This document shows, in pieces, positions 43,970 to 52,519 of a stretch of 64,000 bases of DNA. Position 1 is the first letter of the stretch, and every line of letters starts with the position of its first letter. Position numbers and translations under genes: made by a program. Source of the stretch: Actinoallomurus bryophytorum (GTDB taxonomy: Bacteria > Actinomycetota > Actinomycetes > Streptosporangiales > Streptosporangiaceae); NCBI RefSeq assembly GCF_006716425.1, contig NZ_VFOZ01000001.1:2356001-2420000 (forward strand), given 5' to 3'. The notes below the pieces were generated by a model. That model searched no databases. It was given only the letters and a program-made list of their open reading frames with translations, and had not been told where the DNA came from.

Positions 43970-44268
43970 GGTGCTCTCCTAGGAGCGGCGGGGGTACGAC
44001 GAAGCGAATCCTCACATATAACCCACTCTGGCTGAAGTACTAAATTCCACTAATGTTTCATCATGATCTACCATTTCTGTCAGACCGTAGTGGAGCGGGA
44101 CACTCTGCACCGGGACGGCAGAAGACCCGGCCGCCAGGACATCAAGCCTGGTGACCGGGCCGTCATCGCCGAAATGTGACTCAGGGTCACTCGGCCGCGG
44201 ACTAATGATCTTGACCTGGCGTGTCAGGGCGGCCACCGGTCTCAGGGTGGGCCCATTGCCGGCGATCC
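43970..44268. other. Intergenic region, no gene seen
   Basis: About 300 bp upstream of the protease and beyond the LLM stop, with an AT-rich stretch (about 44015-44095) that probably holds the protease promoter. No RNA or repeat recognised. Confidence 0.4.
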
Positions 44269-45234
44269 TCACAGAGAACGCAGTGCCGGGAGGAGCTCGC
44301 GCTCGGCCCAGGCGATGAAGTCGTCCTGCTGCTCGCCGCCGATCTGGACCAGCGCGATCTCATCGAATCCGGCGTCGAAGAACGGCTTGATCTTCCGCAC
44401 GTGCTCATCGACGTCCGGGCCGCAGGGAAGCTGCTCGGCGACCTGGTCGGGCGTCACGAACCGCGTCGCGGACTCGAACGCGGGCGGACCGGTCAGGTCG
44501 GCGTTCACCTTCCAGCCCAGGCCGAACCACCGGAACTGCTCGTGGGCCCGCTTCACCGCGGCGTCCCTGTCGGTGTCGTAGGCGATCGCGATCTGCCCGA
44601 CCCGCGGCTTGCCCTTGCCGCCCGCGGCGTCGAACATCTCCCCCAGCTCCCGCTTCGGCTCGGTGGCGATCATCAGATCCGCCTTCTCCCCGGCGACGCC
44701 GCACGACTTCTTGCCGGACACCGCGAGACCGATCGGCACACGCGTCTCCGGCAGGTCCCACAGTCTCGCCTGCTCGACGTCGAAGTGCTCACCCCGGTAC
44801 GTGACGTTGCCGCCGTCGAAGAGCGCGGAGATCACGTCGACCGCCTCCGACAGCATCGCGTGGCGCACGCCGGCCATGGGCCACCGCTCGCCGACGACGT
44901 GCTCGTTGAGGTTCTCCCCCGCGCCCAGCCCGAGCCGGAAACGCCCACCGGACAGGATCTGGACCGTCGCCGCCTTCTGCGCCACCACGGCCGGGTGATA
45001 GCGCATGATCGGGCAGGTCACGAACGTCATCAGCGGTATCCGCTCGGTGGCCTGGGCGGCGGCGCCAAGGATCGACCACGCGTATCCGGAGTGCCCCTGC
45101 GACGTCAGCCAGGGCGCGTAGTGGTCGCTGATGACGGAGAAGTCGAACCCGGCCCGCTCGGCGGCCCGCACATCGCGTACGAGCTGGTCGGGCGGCGCCT
45201 GCTCACACATCATCGTGTATCCGATGGCCGTCAT
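44269..45234 (-). CDS. LLM class F420-dependent oxidoreductase (Fgd-like)
   Basis: Protein of 321 aa in the luciferase-like family, closest to the F420-dependent glucose-6-phosphate-dehydrogenase-like branch: IGYTMMCEQAPPDQLVRDV at the start, ISDHYAPWLTSQGHSGYAWS, MTFVTCPIMRYHPAVVAQKAAT and LGLGAGENLNEH. The cofactor is very likely F420; the substrate is not predictable. The ATG at 45234 has a GGAGG ribosome-binding site. It lies downstream of, and in the same direction as, the whiB gene, 38 bp away. Confidence 0.9.
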   Translation of the reverse strand: MTAIGYTMMCEQAPPDQLVRDVRAAERAGFDFSVISDHYAPWLTSQGHSGYAWSILGAAAQATERIPLMTFVTCPIMRYHPAVVAQKAATVQILSGGRFRLGLGAGENLNEHVVGERWPMAGVRHAMLSEAVDVISALFDGGNVTYRGEHFDVEQARLWDLPETRVPIGLAVSGKKSCGVAGEKADLMIATEPKRELGEMFDAAGGKGKPRVGQIAIAYDTDRDAAVKRAHEQFRWFGLGWKVNADLTGPPAFESATRFVTPDQVAEQLPCGPDVDEHVRKIKPFFDAGFDEIALVQIGGEQQDDFIAWAERELLPALRSL

Positions 45235-45272
45235 CCGGTCGCCTCCTTCGTACGGACGTTGCTCACGCGGCG

Positions 45273-45587
45273 CTACCCGCGCCCGCTCGACGCATTCGCG
45301 GAGCGGCCGGCGGCCGGCTTGAGGCGGCGCCGCCGGGATCGGATCAGGGACTGGCGCTGCTGTTCGGTGAGCCCTCCCCAGATGCCGTGCTTGATGCGGT
45401 GGTTCAGCGCGTACAGCAGGCAGTCCGACTCGACGCGGCAGCGGTCGCAGACCGACCTCGCCTGCCTGATCTGGTCGCCACCGGCGTCGCTCTCGCTGAT
45501 CGGGAAGAACAGGTCGGGATCTTCGTCATGGCACGCGCCCTCGGTCATCCAGGTCTCGTGTGCCGTGTCGGCAAGGCTGGTGGTCAT
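45273..45587 (-). CDS. WhiB family Fe-S transcription factor
   Basis: Protein of 104 aa with the four cluster-binding cysteines C19, C47, C50 and C56 (GAC, CDRC, SDC), the GIWGGLTEQQR turn and a basic C-terminal tail (SRRRRLKPAAGR) that contacts DNA. WhiB-like proteins carry an oxygen- and NO-sensitive 4Fe-4S cluster and act with the principal sigma factor. Which paralogue this is (WhiB1, 2, 3 or 7 type) is not certain; it lacks the AT-hook typical of WhiB7. Confidence 0.93.
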   Translation of the reverse strand: MTTSLADTAHETWMTEGACHDEDPDLFFPISESDAGGDQIRQARSVCDRCRVESDCLLYALNHRIKHGIWGGLTEQQRQSLIRSRRRRLKPAAGRSANASSGRG

Positions 45588-45736
45588 GACTCCATCTCAA
45601 AGGGAAGATCGCGGGCGTACCCGCGTGTGAGTGATGGGCCGGGCCCAGGCGTAGGTCGGAACCGCGGTGCGAACCTCGCGGGCGTGCGCGCCTGAGCCCG
45701 GTACGGCGCCTCAGTGCGGCGCGGTCAGGCGGGAAG

Positions 45737-45758
45737 GCCGTCCCCCTCGGGGGACGGC
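45737..45758 (-). terminator. Hairpin terminator after SRPBCC gene
   Basis: GCCGTCCCC and GGGGACGGC form 9-bp arms with a CTCG tetraloop, 10 bp beyond the stop of the SRPBCC gene. Confidence 0.75.
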
Positions 45759-45768
45759 ATCGCCGAGA

Positions 45769-46230
45769 TCACGGATTCGGCCGGTCGACGTTCCCCCGCC
45801 ATTCGCCCGTCTCACGACCACGTCGCTCGATGAACTCCTTGAACCGCTTGAGGTTCGTCTTGGCCTGGCGCTTGAGCAGGCCCGACTTGTCGGCGACGTT
45901 CTCGACGAACCCCTCGGGGTCGACGTCCATCTGCGTGGTGACCCGCGTGGTGTCCTCACCCGTACGGTGGAACGTGACCACGCCGGCGTGATCGGGCCCC
46001 TCGGTCGAGTGCCAGGCGACGCGTTCGTCGGGGATCTGCTCGGTGATCCGCGCGTCGAACTCACGCGTCACACCGGCCACTTTCACCCGCCAGTGCGTCA
46101 TGGTCTCAGTGACCTGGCTGACCTCTTCGACGCCCTCCATGAACTCCGGAAACTCCGCGAACTGAGTCCACTGGTTGTAGGCGGTATGGATCGGTACGTT
46201 GACGTCCACGCTCTCGGTAACGCTACTCAT
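45769..46230 (-). CDS. SRPBCC family protein
   Basis: Protein of 153 aa with a START/Bet v1-like fold of the polyketide cyclase type: SVTESVDVNVPIHTAYNQWT at the start (helix after first strand), EFPEFMEGVEEVSQV, then alternating strands, and a long C-terminal helix (NLKRFKEFIERRGRETG). The group binds hydrophobic ligands, and many actinobacterial copies are of unknown function. A GAGTGGAGG ribosome-binding site supports the ATG at 46230; the longer frame to 46302 is not conserved. Confidence 0.87.
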   Translation of the reverse strand: MSSVTESVDVNVPIHTAYNQWTQFAEFPEFMEGVEEVSQVTETMTHWRVKVAGVTREFDARITEQIPDERVAWHSTEGPDHAGVVTFHRTGEDTTRVTTQMDVDPEGFVENVADKSGLLKRQAKTNLKRFKEFIERRGRETGEWRGNVDRPNP

Positions 46231-46453
46231 CGCGTACCTCCACTCATCGTGTTCGGGTACATAGGTCGCGCTACCCGGGCTCAGTGGCGACAAACAAAGC
46301 ACCCGTATCCGGAACAGACCAGGTCAACGGCGGCCGTACGCGAAGCCGAAGCGCACGGCGGCTCTCGCCGAGACGGCCCGTCGGTGAATCTCCTGTTAAC
46401 CGTGAATAGGGCCCGAAGGCGGGGGTAGCGCCGATTGCGGACCTCGCCGGTCG

Positions 46454-46741
46454 GTGTCCACCGACGGCGTACGTGGCCAAGGGGTGGTAGCGATCGCAAT
46501 CCGCAGTCAGAGCAACGAGACCGTCGATGCCGTACGCGAGCGGCTGTGCGCACTCTTCCCGGACGACGCCGCGGAGGTGACCCGCCAGATCACCCTCGCG
46601 GTCGCCTGCGCCGAGCATCTCAACATCAAGGTGACGCCGGAGCTCCTGGAGAACCTCGTCACCGAACACCTGCGCGCCAAGGTCGCCGCGAAGCCGCCGC
46701 GGTTCCGCATGCCTCCCGCCATCCCGCTGGGGCGTGTCTGA
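46454..46741 (+). CDS. Small hypothetical helical protein
   Basis: Protein of about 95 aa (85 if GTG 46484 is used). The core (ETVDAVRERLCALFPDDAAE, then VTRQITLAVACAEHLNIKVT) is predicted all-helical, with one Cys in each half. I do not recognise a family. The gene is followed at once by a strong hairpin terminator, which supports it being real. Both candidate starts have weak ribosome-binding sites. Confidence 0.55.
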   Translation: MSTDGVRGQGVVAIAIRSQSNETVDAVRERLCALFPDDAAEVTRQITLAVACAEHLNIKVTPELLENLVTEHLRAKVAAKPPRFRMPPAIPLGRV

Positions 46742-46774
46742 CGGATCGCGGCCCTGGCGCGCGACGTCCGCCAC

Positions 46775-46804
46775 GTTCTCGCCGGTCCGCGGACCGGCGA
46801 GAAC
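46775..46804 (+). terminator. Hairpin terminator
   Basis: GTTCTCGCCGGTCC and its exact complement form 14-bp arms separated by only GC, 34 bp beyond the stop at 46741. Confidence 0.75.
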
Positions 46805-46871
46805 GATGTCTCCAGGCCGGGTAGCACCCCGGCGTCGTGGGGAGGGAAGCGAAGGACGGCGGGGAGGCCGG

Positions 46872-47351
46872 ATGAAGAACAGGATCATCGCCGGACTGCT
46901 GGCGGGCGGGGCCGGCACGACGGCGTTGAACGCCGTCACCTACGCCGACATGGCGTTGCGCGGTCGGCCCGCGAGCGAGATGCCCGAGCACCTGGTCGAG
47001 GCGATCACCGAGCGGGCCGGGATCGAGCCGGGCGACGAGGGGACCACACCAGGCCGCCGCCAGGGACTCGCCGGTCTCCTCGGCATCGCGACCGGCCTGG
47101 GCGTCGGCGTCGCGTACGGCCTGGCCGGCGGCGCGCACACACCGCGCAGGGCCGCGGCCGGGACCATCGCGCTGACCGTCGCCGCGTCGCTCGCCAGCGA
47201 CGCCCCGGCGACCGTCGCCGGTCTCACCGACCCGCGCACGTGGACGGCCGGGGACCTGCTCGCCGACCTCGTGCCGCATCTGGCCTACGGTGCCGTCACC
47301 GCGATCACCTACGACCGGTTGACCCGCCGGCACCGCCGGGGCCTTCGTTGA
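46872..47351 (+). CDS. Small predicted membrane protein (unknown)
   Basis: Protein of 159 aa with weakly hydrophobic, Ala/Gly-rich segments (IIAGLLAGGAGTTALNAVTY, LLGIATGLGVGVAYGLAGG and AAGTIALTVAASLASDAP). It resembles a recurring actinobacterial membrane protein (with 'ALNAVTYADMALRGRPAS') whose function is unknown. The ATG 46872 follows GGGGAGGCCGG. The longer frame from 46734 overlaps the upstream terminator and is unlikely. Confidence 0.75.
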   Translation: MKNRIIAGLLAGGAGTTALNAVTYADMALRGRPASEMPEHLVEAITERAGIEPGDEGTTPGRRQGLAGLLGIATGLGVGVAYGLAGGAHTPRRAAAGTIALTVAASLASDAPATVAGLTDPRTWTAGDLLADLVPHLAYGAVTAITYDRLTRRHRRGLR

Positions 47352-47610
47352 CGGTCTCCTCGCGGGCCGGCGAACCCGGCCGCCGCTCCTGGCCGACCTG
47401 CCACCGTCCAGTGTCTCCGGTGCCGGCTGGAGGATGCCCGGCGGCCGTCGGAGTAGTGCGCGGGAACGAGCCGGCCCGTGAGTGCGCGACGGTCGCGTCC
47501 CCGTGAGTCGTTCGTAGCTTTGACGACGTTCCGCTTGCGACCGACTTCATTGCGTAGCAGTATCTGAGTTCCCCAGACCTCCGAGATCGGCCCGGTCGAA
47601 AGAGGCGCGT

Positions 47611-48852
47611 GTGAAGACACCGGCGATACTGCAGGCTTTCAAGAACGACCTTCTCCCCGCGGACGCGCAGTTGCTGCAGGCGGACGACCCCGTCGAGATC
47701 GGTGGCCATCGGCTCACCGGCAGACTCAGATCCAGTGGCACGGGTGACGTCTACCTCGCACGCGGCCGTGGCGCCGGCCTTGTGGCGATCAAGACCACAC
47801 ACGCGGGGACCACCGAGCCGGGGCCCGTACGCGCCCGCCTGCGCGCGGAGGCCGCATGTTCGCGGCGGCTGCCCTCCTCCTGTACGACCCGGCTGCTCCA
47901 TGACGGCACGGCCGAGACGCCGCCCTTTCTCGTCAGCGAACACCTGGAGGGGCCATCGCTCGAGCGGGTCATCGACGTCAAGGGACCACTCCCCGGTGCG
48001 ATGGTGACGGCGCTGGCGACCGACCTCGCCCAGGCGCTCGAGACCATCCACGACGAGAAGATCGTGCATGGCAACCTCACGCCGGCCAACGTCCTCCTCA
48101 CCAAGGACGGCCTGCGTGTGATCGACTTCGGTGTCGCGCAGGAGATCTCCACCTCTGACGAGCCCGCCGAGATCGGGGCGGTCGCCGACAACCCCGGCTG
48201 GCTGGCGCCCGAGTTGCTCACCGGCGGACCCCCGGAGACCTCCTGCGACATCTTCGGCTGGGGCTGCCTCGTCACCTACGCCGCCACCGGGCACACCCCG
48301 TTCGGCGGGACCGGCTCCGGCTGTACGGCCCTCGATACCGGCGCCTTAGCCGGGCACCTACGCCGCATGGTCGACGCGGCGGTGGGAGAGGACCCCGCGG
48401 GCCGCCCCAGCGCGACCGAGCTCGCGAGCCGGCTCGCCGAGCCGCCCCCGGTGGATGACACCGAGGAGCCGCATGCCGTTCCCCCCGTACGCCGCCGCAG
48501 GATCAGGACGCGCGCCGCCGTGCCGGTGCTCGCGGCGCTCGTCGGGGCTCTGATCGCGGTCCCCACCGCCACCGAGCACTCCCCCGCGCCGCCGCCCACG
48601 GCACATGCCCCGAGCTCCCCGCCCAAGAAACCGGCGCCCAAGTCCAACACGGCCGCGATGTCGCTCCAGGGCGCGCCTCCCGCCCCTCCGCCCGCGCCGA
48701 AGACCACGTCCCGGCCGCAGAGCCAGCAGCGCTCGCGCCGCGGCACCATCTGGATGAGCTGCGGCGGCTGGTGCGCGATGCCCGACCCCAAGCCCCCGGC
48801 CAAGCGCCCGCGTCCGCCCGGCTGGCGGATCACCTGGGAGCCGGGCGGCTGA
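47611..48852 (+). CDS. Membrane protein kinase homologue, predicted pseudokinase
   Basis: Protein of 413 aa with a PknB-like kinase fold (about residues 33-275), a membrane segment (VPVLAALVGALIAVPTA) and a Pro-rich tail ending in MSCGGWCAMPDPKPP. The ATP lysine K61 (VAIK) and DFG (D172) remain, and APE is present as LAPELL. The catalytic loop reads HGNLTPAN instead of HRDLKPxN: the catalytic aspartate is N155 and the following lysine is a threonine. Phosphotransfer is therefore unlikely, and it may bind ATP and act as a scaffold or sensor. GTG 47611 has GAAAGAGG upstream. Confidence 0.85.
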   Translation: MKTPAILQAFKNDLLPADAQLLQADDPVEIGGHRLTGRLRSSGTGDVYLARGRGAGLVAIKTTHAGTTEPGPVRARLRAEAACSRRLPSSCTTRLLHDGTAETPPFLVSEHLEGPSLERVIDVKGPLPGAMVTALATDLAQALETIHDEKIVHGNLTPANVLLTKDGLRVIDFGVAQEISTSDEPAEIGAVADNPGWLAPELLTGGPPETSCDIFGWGCLVTYAATGHTPFGGTGSGCTALDTGALAGHLRRMVDAAVGEDPAGRPSATELASRLAEPPPVDDTEEPHAVPPVRRRRIRTRAAVPVLAALVGALIAVPTATEHSPAPPPTAHAPSSPPKKPAPKSNTAAMSLQGAPPAPPPAPKTTSRPQSQQRSRRGTIWMSCGGWCAMPDPKPPAKRPRPPGWRITWEPGG

Positions 48853-48856
48853 CCGC

Positions 48857-49720
48857 TCAGAGGACGATGTCGGCCAGGCGGTCGACCTCGTCGAGCCGCG
48901 CCAGGGTCGGGGTGAAGACGAGCTCGTTCATCCCGATGCCGGCGAACTCCCGGACGATGCCGCGGATCCGCTGCGGTGTACGCACGGCGCCGTCCGCGAT
49001 CGTCGCGGCGTGGTCGCCGGCGAAGGCGTAGTAGCTCCGCAGGTACTCATCGGACTCGGCGGCGAGCCGGTCGTCCGTGCCGAAGTACGCCAGTCCGGCC
49101 AGCCGCGGCTCTCCGGCCCGGCCCGCCTCCTGCCACGCCTTGGCGATCCTGCCCACCATGGGCTCGGCCCGAGCGGGCCCGCCGCCTGCTCCGGTCCAGC
49201 CGGCCGCCCAGCGCACGCTCCGGCGTACGGCGCGCTCGCTGTGGCCGCCGATCAGCAGGGGGATGTCCTCACCCGGCGGGCCGACCGGCCGTCGTTCGCC
49301 GTCGAAGTCGCCGACCGGCTCACCGCGGCAGGCGCGGTGCAGATACTCCAGCTGCCGGTCGAACGCCGCGCCTCGCCCCTTGAAGTCACGCTCGGCGGCG
49401 GCGTAGTCCGACTCACGGGCGCCGACGCCCAGGCCGAGGGTCAGCCGGCCGCCGGACAGTTGCGCGACGGTCATCGCGGTCTTCGCCAGGACCGCGTCGG
49501 CGTACGTCGGCCCGAGCACGGCGTTGGTCATCAGCCCGATCCGCGTGGTCGCGCCGGCGACGGCGGCCAGGGCGGTCAGCGAGTCATAGGAGGGGTAGCC
49601 GATCCGGCCGATCGTGGAGACGAACGCGAAGCCGCGTTGCTCGGCCCGCCGCGCCCACTCCAGAACCAGCGGGCCGTTCGTCCCCGGCACGGTGTTCGGG
49701 ACACCGATCCCGATCCGCAT
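48857..49720 (-). CDS. LLM class flavin/F420-dependent oxidoreductase
   Basis: Intact luciferase-like protein of 287 aa: MRIGIGVPNTVPGTNGPLVL start, ATTRIGLMTNAVLGPTYADA, QLSGGRLTLGLGVGARESDY and the C-terminal GMNELVFTPTLARLDEVDRLADI. It is a paralogue of the shortened gene at 20063 and shows what that copy has lost. Start ATG 49720 has GAAGGGAGAG. It ends 4 bp from the stop of the pseudokinase gene. Substrate unknown. Confidence 0.9.
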   Translation of the reverse strand: MRIGIGVPNTVPGTNGPLVLEWARRAEQRGFAFVSTIGRIGYPSYDSLTALAAVAGATTRIGLMTNAVLGPTYADAVLAKTAMTVAQLSGGRLTLGLGVGARESDYAAAERDFKGRGAAFDRQLEYLHRACRGEPVGDFDGERRPVGPPGEDIPLLIGGHSERAVRRSVRWAAGWTGAGGGPARAEPMVGRIAKAWQEAGRAGEPRLAGLAYFGTDDRLAAESDEYLRSYYAFAGDHAATIADGAVRTPQRIRGIVREFAGIGMNELVFTPTLARLDEVDRLADIVL

Positions 49721-50015
49721 GTTCTCTCCCTTCGGAGTTCGCGCCCTCGACGCTACCCCCGAGCTCACGTTCCATCCCTCGGCATCGCCGCGACGGGTGC
49801 ATCCGCCGCGTGGCGTACATTCCTTTTATTGCCATTCGTTTCCCCTTTATGGTCGGTCGGCGCGCATTAAGGGCGACCGATATTCGAGTAACTTTTCTCC
49901 GTCTACGGCGGACCATCGACTACGGGTTTGACGATCTTGTCTTACGCGTAGATAAACGTACAAACTTGCCATATGCGCAGCGCCGCGCTCAAACCGTGCT
50001 TGGGGGCTGATCGGC
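49721..50015. other. Promoter region of the fxsB operon
   Basis: About 295 bp with an AT-rich section from 49810 to 49975, unusual for this genome, directly before fxsB. TTGACG at 49928-49933 with AT-rich GATAAA at 49951-49956 is a possible promoter, though the -10 match is weak. No gene is seen. Confidence 0.4.
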
Positions 50016-51236
50016 GTGGCAGGCTGGACGAACGAGCGCGAATGGCCGATGGATCTCGACGTCGAAGGACTGCTCGAGGAAGGGTGGCGGCCGACACCGT
50101 TCCGGCAGTTCATCCTGAAGATCCACAGTCGCTGCAACCTGGCCTGCGACTACTGCTACATGTACGAAATGGCCGATCAGGGATGGCGTCTCCAACCGCG
50201 GTACATGGCGCCGGAGACCATCGACCGGATCGCGCGGCGCATCGCCGAACACGCCCATACTCACGGCCTGGCGGAGATCGATCTGATCCTGCACGGCGGC
50301 GAGCCGCTGCTCGCCGGCCCGGACCTCATCCGCCACGCGGTGACCGCGGTTCGCTCCGCGGCCGGCGCCGGGGTGACGGTGAACACCCACGTCCAGACCA
50401 ACGGGGTGCTCCTCGACCCGGAGTTCCTCCGGCTGTTCGACGAGCTGGACATACGAGTCGGCGTCAGCCTGGACGGGGACGAGCGCGGACACGACCTGCA
50501 CCGGCGCCATGCCGACGGGCGGGGCAGCCACACGGAGGTGCGAGCGGGCCTGCGCCGATTGACCGCGTACCGGCGCCTGTTCGGCGGGTTGCTGAGCACG
50601 ATCGACCTGCGCAACGACCCGGTCGCGACCTACGAGGCGCTGCTGGACTTCGAGCCGCCGGCGATCGACTTCCTGCTGCCGCACGGCAACTGGGACGAAC
50701 CGCCGCCCGGTCTGCTCCCCCACGATCCGGCGACCCCGTACGGGGACTGGCTCGTCGCCGTGTTCGACCGCTGGTACGGCGTCCCGGTGCGGGAGACCCG
50801 CGTACGGCTGTTCGGCGAGATCATCCGGCTGCTGCTGGGCGCGGACTCCCGTACCGAGTCGGTCGGCCTGTCCCCGGTCGCGATGGCCGTCGTGGAGACC
50901 GACGGAAGCATCGAGCAGGTCGACACGCTCAAGTCCGCCTACGAGGGTGCCGCCGCCACCGGACTGCACGTCACCCGTGACGCGTTCGACGCGGTGCTGC
51001 TGCTGCCGTCGACGGCCGCGCGGCAGATCGGCGGGCGGGCGCTGTCGGCACGGTGCGGCTCCTGCGAGATACGACGGATCTGCGGTGGTGGTCTCTACGC
51101 CCATCGGTACAGGTCCGGCAGCGGCTTCGCGAACCCGTCGGTCTACTGCGACGACCTGATCCGCCTCATCACCCATATCCGCACCGTCGTCGCGCGCGAC
51201 CTGGGCGATCGGCTGAACGGGAGAGGAGCTCGATGA
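50016..51236 (+). CDS. fxsB: Radical SAM/SPASM peptide maturase FxsB
   Basis: Radical SAM enzyme of 406 aa. The SAM-binding 4Fe-4S cluster is held by C40, C44 and C47 (SRCNLACDYCYMYE). The barrel shows the GGEPLL motif and QTNGVLL. A SPASM-like C-terminal region holds C347, C350, C356 and C378 (CGSCEIRRICGGG then YCDD) for auxiliary clusters. The family (FxsB) is the maturase of FxSxx-COOH peptides and belongs to the cyclophane-forming rSAM enzymes, which join an aromatic ring to a beta-carbon two residues on. GTG 50016 has a GGGGG site; ATG 50049 is an alternative. Its stop overlaps the next gene's ATG. Confidence 0.93.
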   Translation: MAGWTNEREWPMDLDVEGLLEEGWRPTPFRQFILKIHSRCNLACDYCYMYEMADQGWRLQPRYMAPETIDRIARRIAEHAHTHGLAEIDLILHGGEPLLAGPDLIRHAVTAVRSAAGAGVTVNTHVQTNGVLLDPEFLRLFDELDIRVGVSLDGDERGHDLHRRHADGRGSHTEVRAGLRRLTAYRRLFGGLLSTIDLRNDPVATYEALLDFEPPAIDFLLPHGNWDEPPPGLLPHDPATPYGDWLVAVFDRWYGVPVRETRVRLFGEIIRLLLGADSRTESVGLSPVAMAVVETDGSIEQVDTLKSAYEGAAATGLHVTRDAFDAVLLLPSTAARQIGGRALSARCGSCEIRRICGGGLYAHRYRSGSGFANPSVYCDDLIRLITHIRTVVARDLGDRLNGRGAR

Positions 51237-52516
51237 GACGGCACTGGATACCCGGAAAGGTCTTTTCCGCCCTGGCCGCGGGAAGCGGCGGCGCGCACGC
51301 GATCGGCCACCTCCAGGCGGCCCAGTACAGCAAGCGTCTGCTCCTTCTGCGCGGCGTACGCGACGCGGCCAGGGAGGAGGGGCCGGTACGTGCCAGGAGG
51401 GCGCGGCAGGCGTTCGCGCTCCTGGCGGAGATCCAGAACGAGGCCCCGGACGCGGTCGAGGCCGTCCTGCGACACCCGGCGGTGGGCGCGTGGGCACAGG
51501 AGACCCTGCGGGGTTCCGGGGACACCGACGGGCTCACCTCACTCGCCGCCGCGGCGGTGGTGCGGGCCGGCTTCCCGCGCCCCGTGGAGGTCGCGGTACG
51601 CGGTGGCGGGGTCGTCCTGCCGTCCCTCGGCCGCGCCCTGGTCCCCGCGGCCGACGCGCCGGGCACCGCCACCGTACGGTCGGGGCCGGGCGGTGGCGAG
51701 GTGACCGCCTCCGGTGTGCGAGTGCGGATCCCCGCCGACCCGCATCGTGACGCACCCGACTGGGAGGGACTGCGGCGGCTGGAGGCCGAGTATCACGGCA
51801 TGGCACTGCGGGTGCTGCTGGACGACGTCGACCCGTACCGGCTGCCCGGCGCCGAGACCGCGGCCTCGCGCCCGCGTGAGGAGGAGCTCGAGGCGTGGCG
51901 GTCGATGCTGCGCCGCGCCTGGCGGCTTCTGGTCCGCTGGCACTGGACGACGGCCGAGGAGGTCGCGGCCGCCATCACGGTCCTGACGCCGCTGACCCCA
52001 CCGGAGCAGGGACTGAGAAGCGCCACCTCGACCGAGACGTTCGGCGCCATCGGCATGTCCACCCCACCGGACGAGCACGCGCTGGCGGTCAGCCTGGCGC
52101 ACGAGGCCCAGCACGCGAAGCTGGGCGCCCTGGCCGACGTCGTGTCACTGACGAGGCCGGACGACGGGAGCCTGTACTACGCGCCGTGGAGAGACGATCC
52201 CCGGCCGGTCACGGGCCTGCTCCATGGCGTCTACGCCCACCTCGGGGTGGCCGGCTACTGGCGTCGCCAGCGAGTCCACGAGCGAGGCGACGCCGCGCTG
52301 CGCGCACACACGGAGTTCGCCCGCTGGCGTGACGCGTCCGTGCTCGCGGCTCACACGCTGTCGGCGAGCGGCCGGCTCACCACCGAAGGCGAGCTGTTCG
52401 TCGCCGACATGACCCGTACGCTCCAGGGCTGGTGCCGCGAGCCGGTGCCCGCGTCCGCCCTGAACCAGGCCCGCACCACGGCCGAACGCCACCGGGAACG
52501 CTGGGCGCGGCGCTGA
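51233..52516 (+). CDS. HExxH motif peptide-modification protein (aKG-HExxH hydroxylase type)
   Basis: Protein of 427 aa coupled to fxsB by ATGA overlap with GGAGAGGAG upstream. The motif HEAQH lies at residues 290-294 within DEHALAVSLAHEAQHAKLGA, and a second histidine-rich helix follows in GLLHGVYAHLGVAGYW. The family is found beside radical SAM maturases and RiPP precursors. Relatives have been described as alpha-ketoglutarate-dependent peptide beta-hydroxylases rather than proteases, though that is family knowledge. It may hydroxylate FxsA before or after cyclophane formation. Confidence 0.88.
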   Translation: MRRHWIPGKVFSALAAGSGGAHAIGHLQAAQYSKRLLLLRGVRDAAREEGPVRARRARQAFALLAEIQNEAPDAVEAVLRHPAVGAWAQETLRGSGDTDGLTSLAAAAVVRAGFPRPVEVAVRGGGVVLPSLGRALVPAADAPGTATVRSGPGGGEVTASGVRVRIPADPHRDAPDWEGLRRLEAEYHGMALRVLLDDVDPYRLPGAETAASRPREEELEAWRSMLRRAWRLLVRWHWTTAEEVAAAITVLTPLTPPEQGLRSATSTETFGAIGMSTPPDEHALAVSLAHEAQHAKLGALADVVSLTRPDDGSLYYAPWRDDPRPVTGLLHGVYAHLGVAGYWRRQRVHERGDAALRAHTEFARWRDASVLAAHTLSASGRLTTEGELFVADMTRTLQGWCREPVPASALNQARTTAERHRERWARR

Positions 52517-52519
52517 AGC

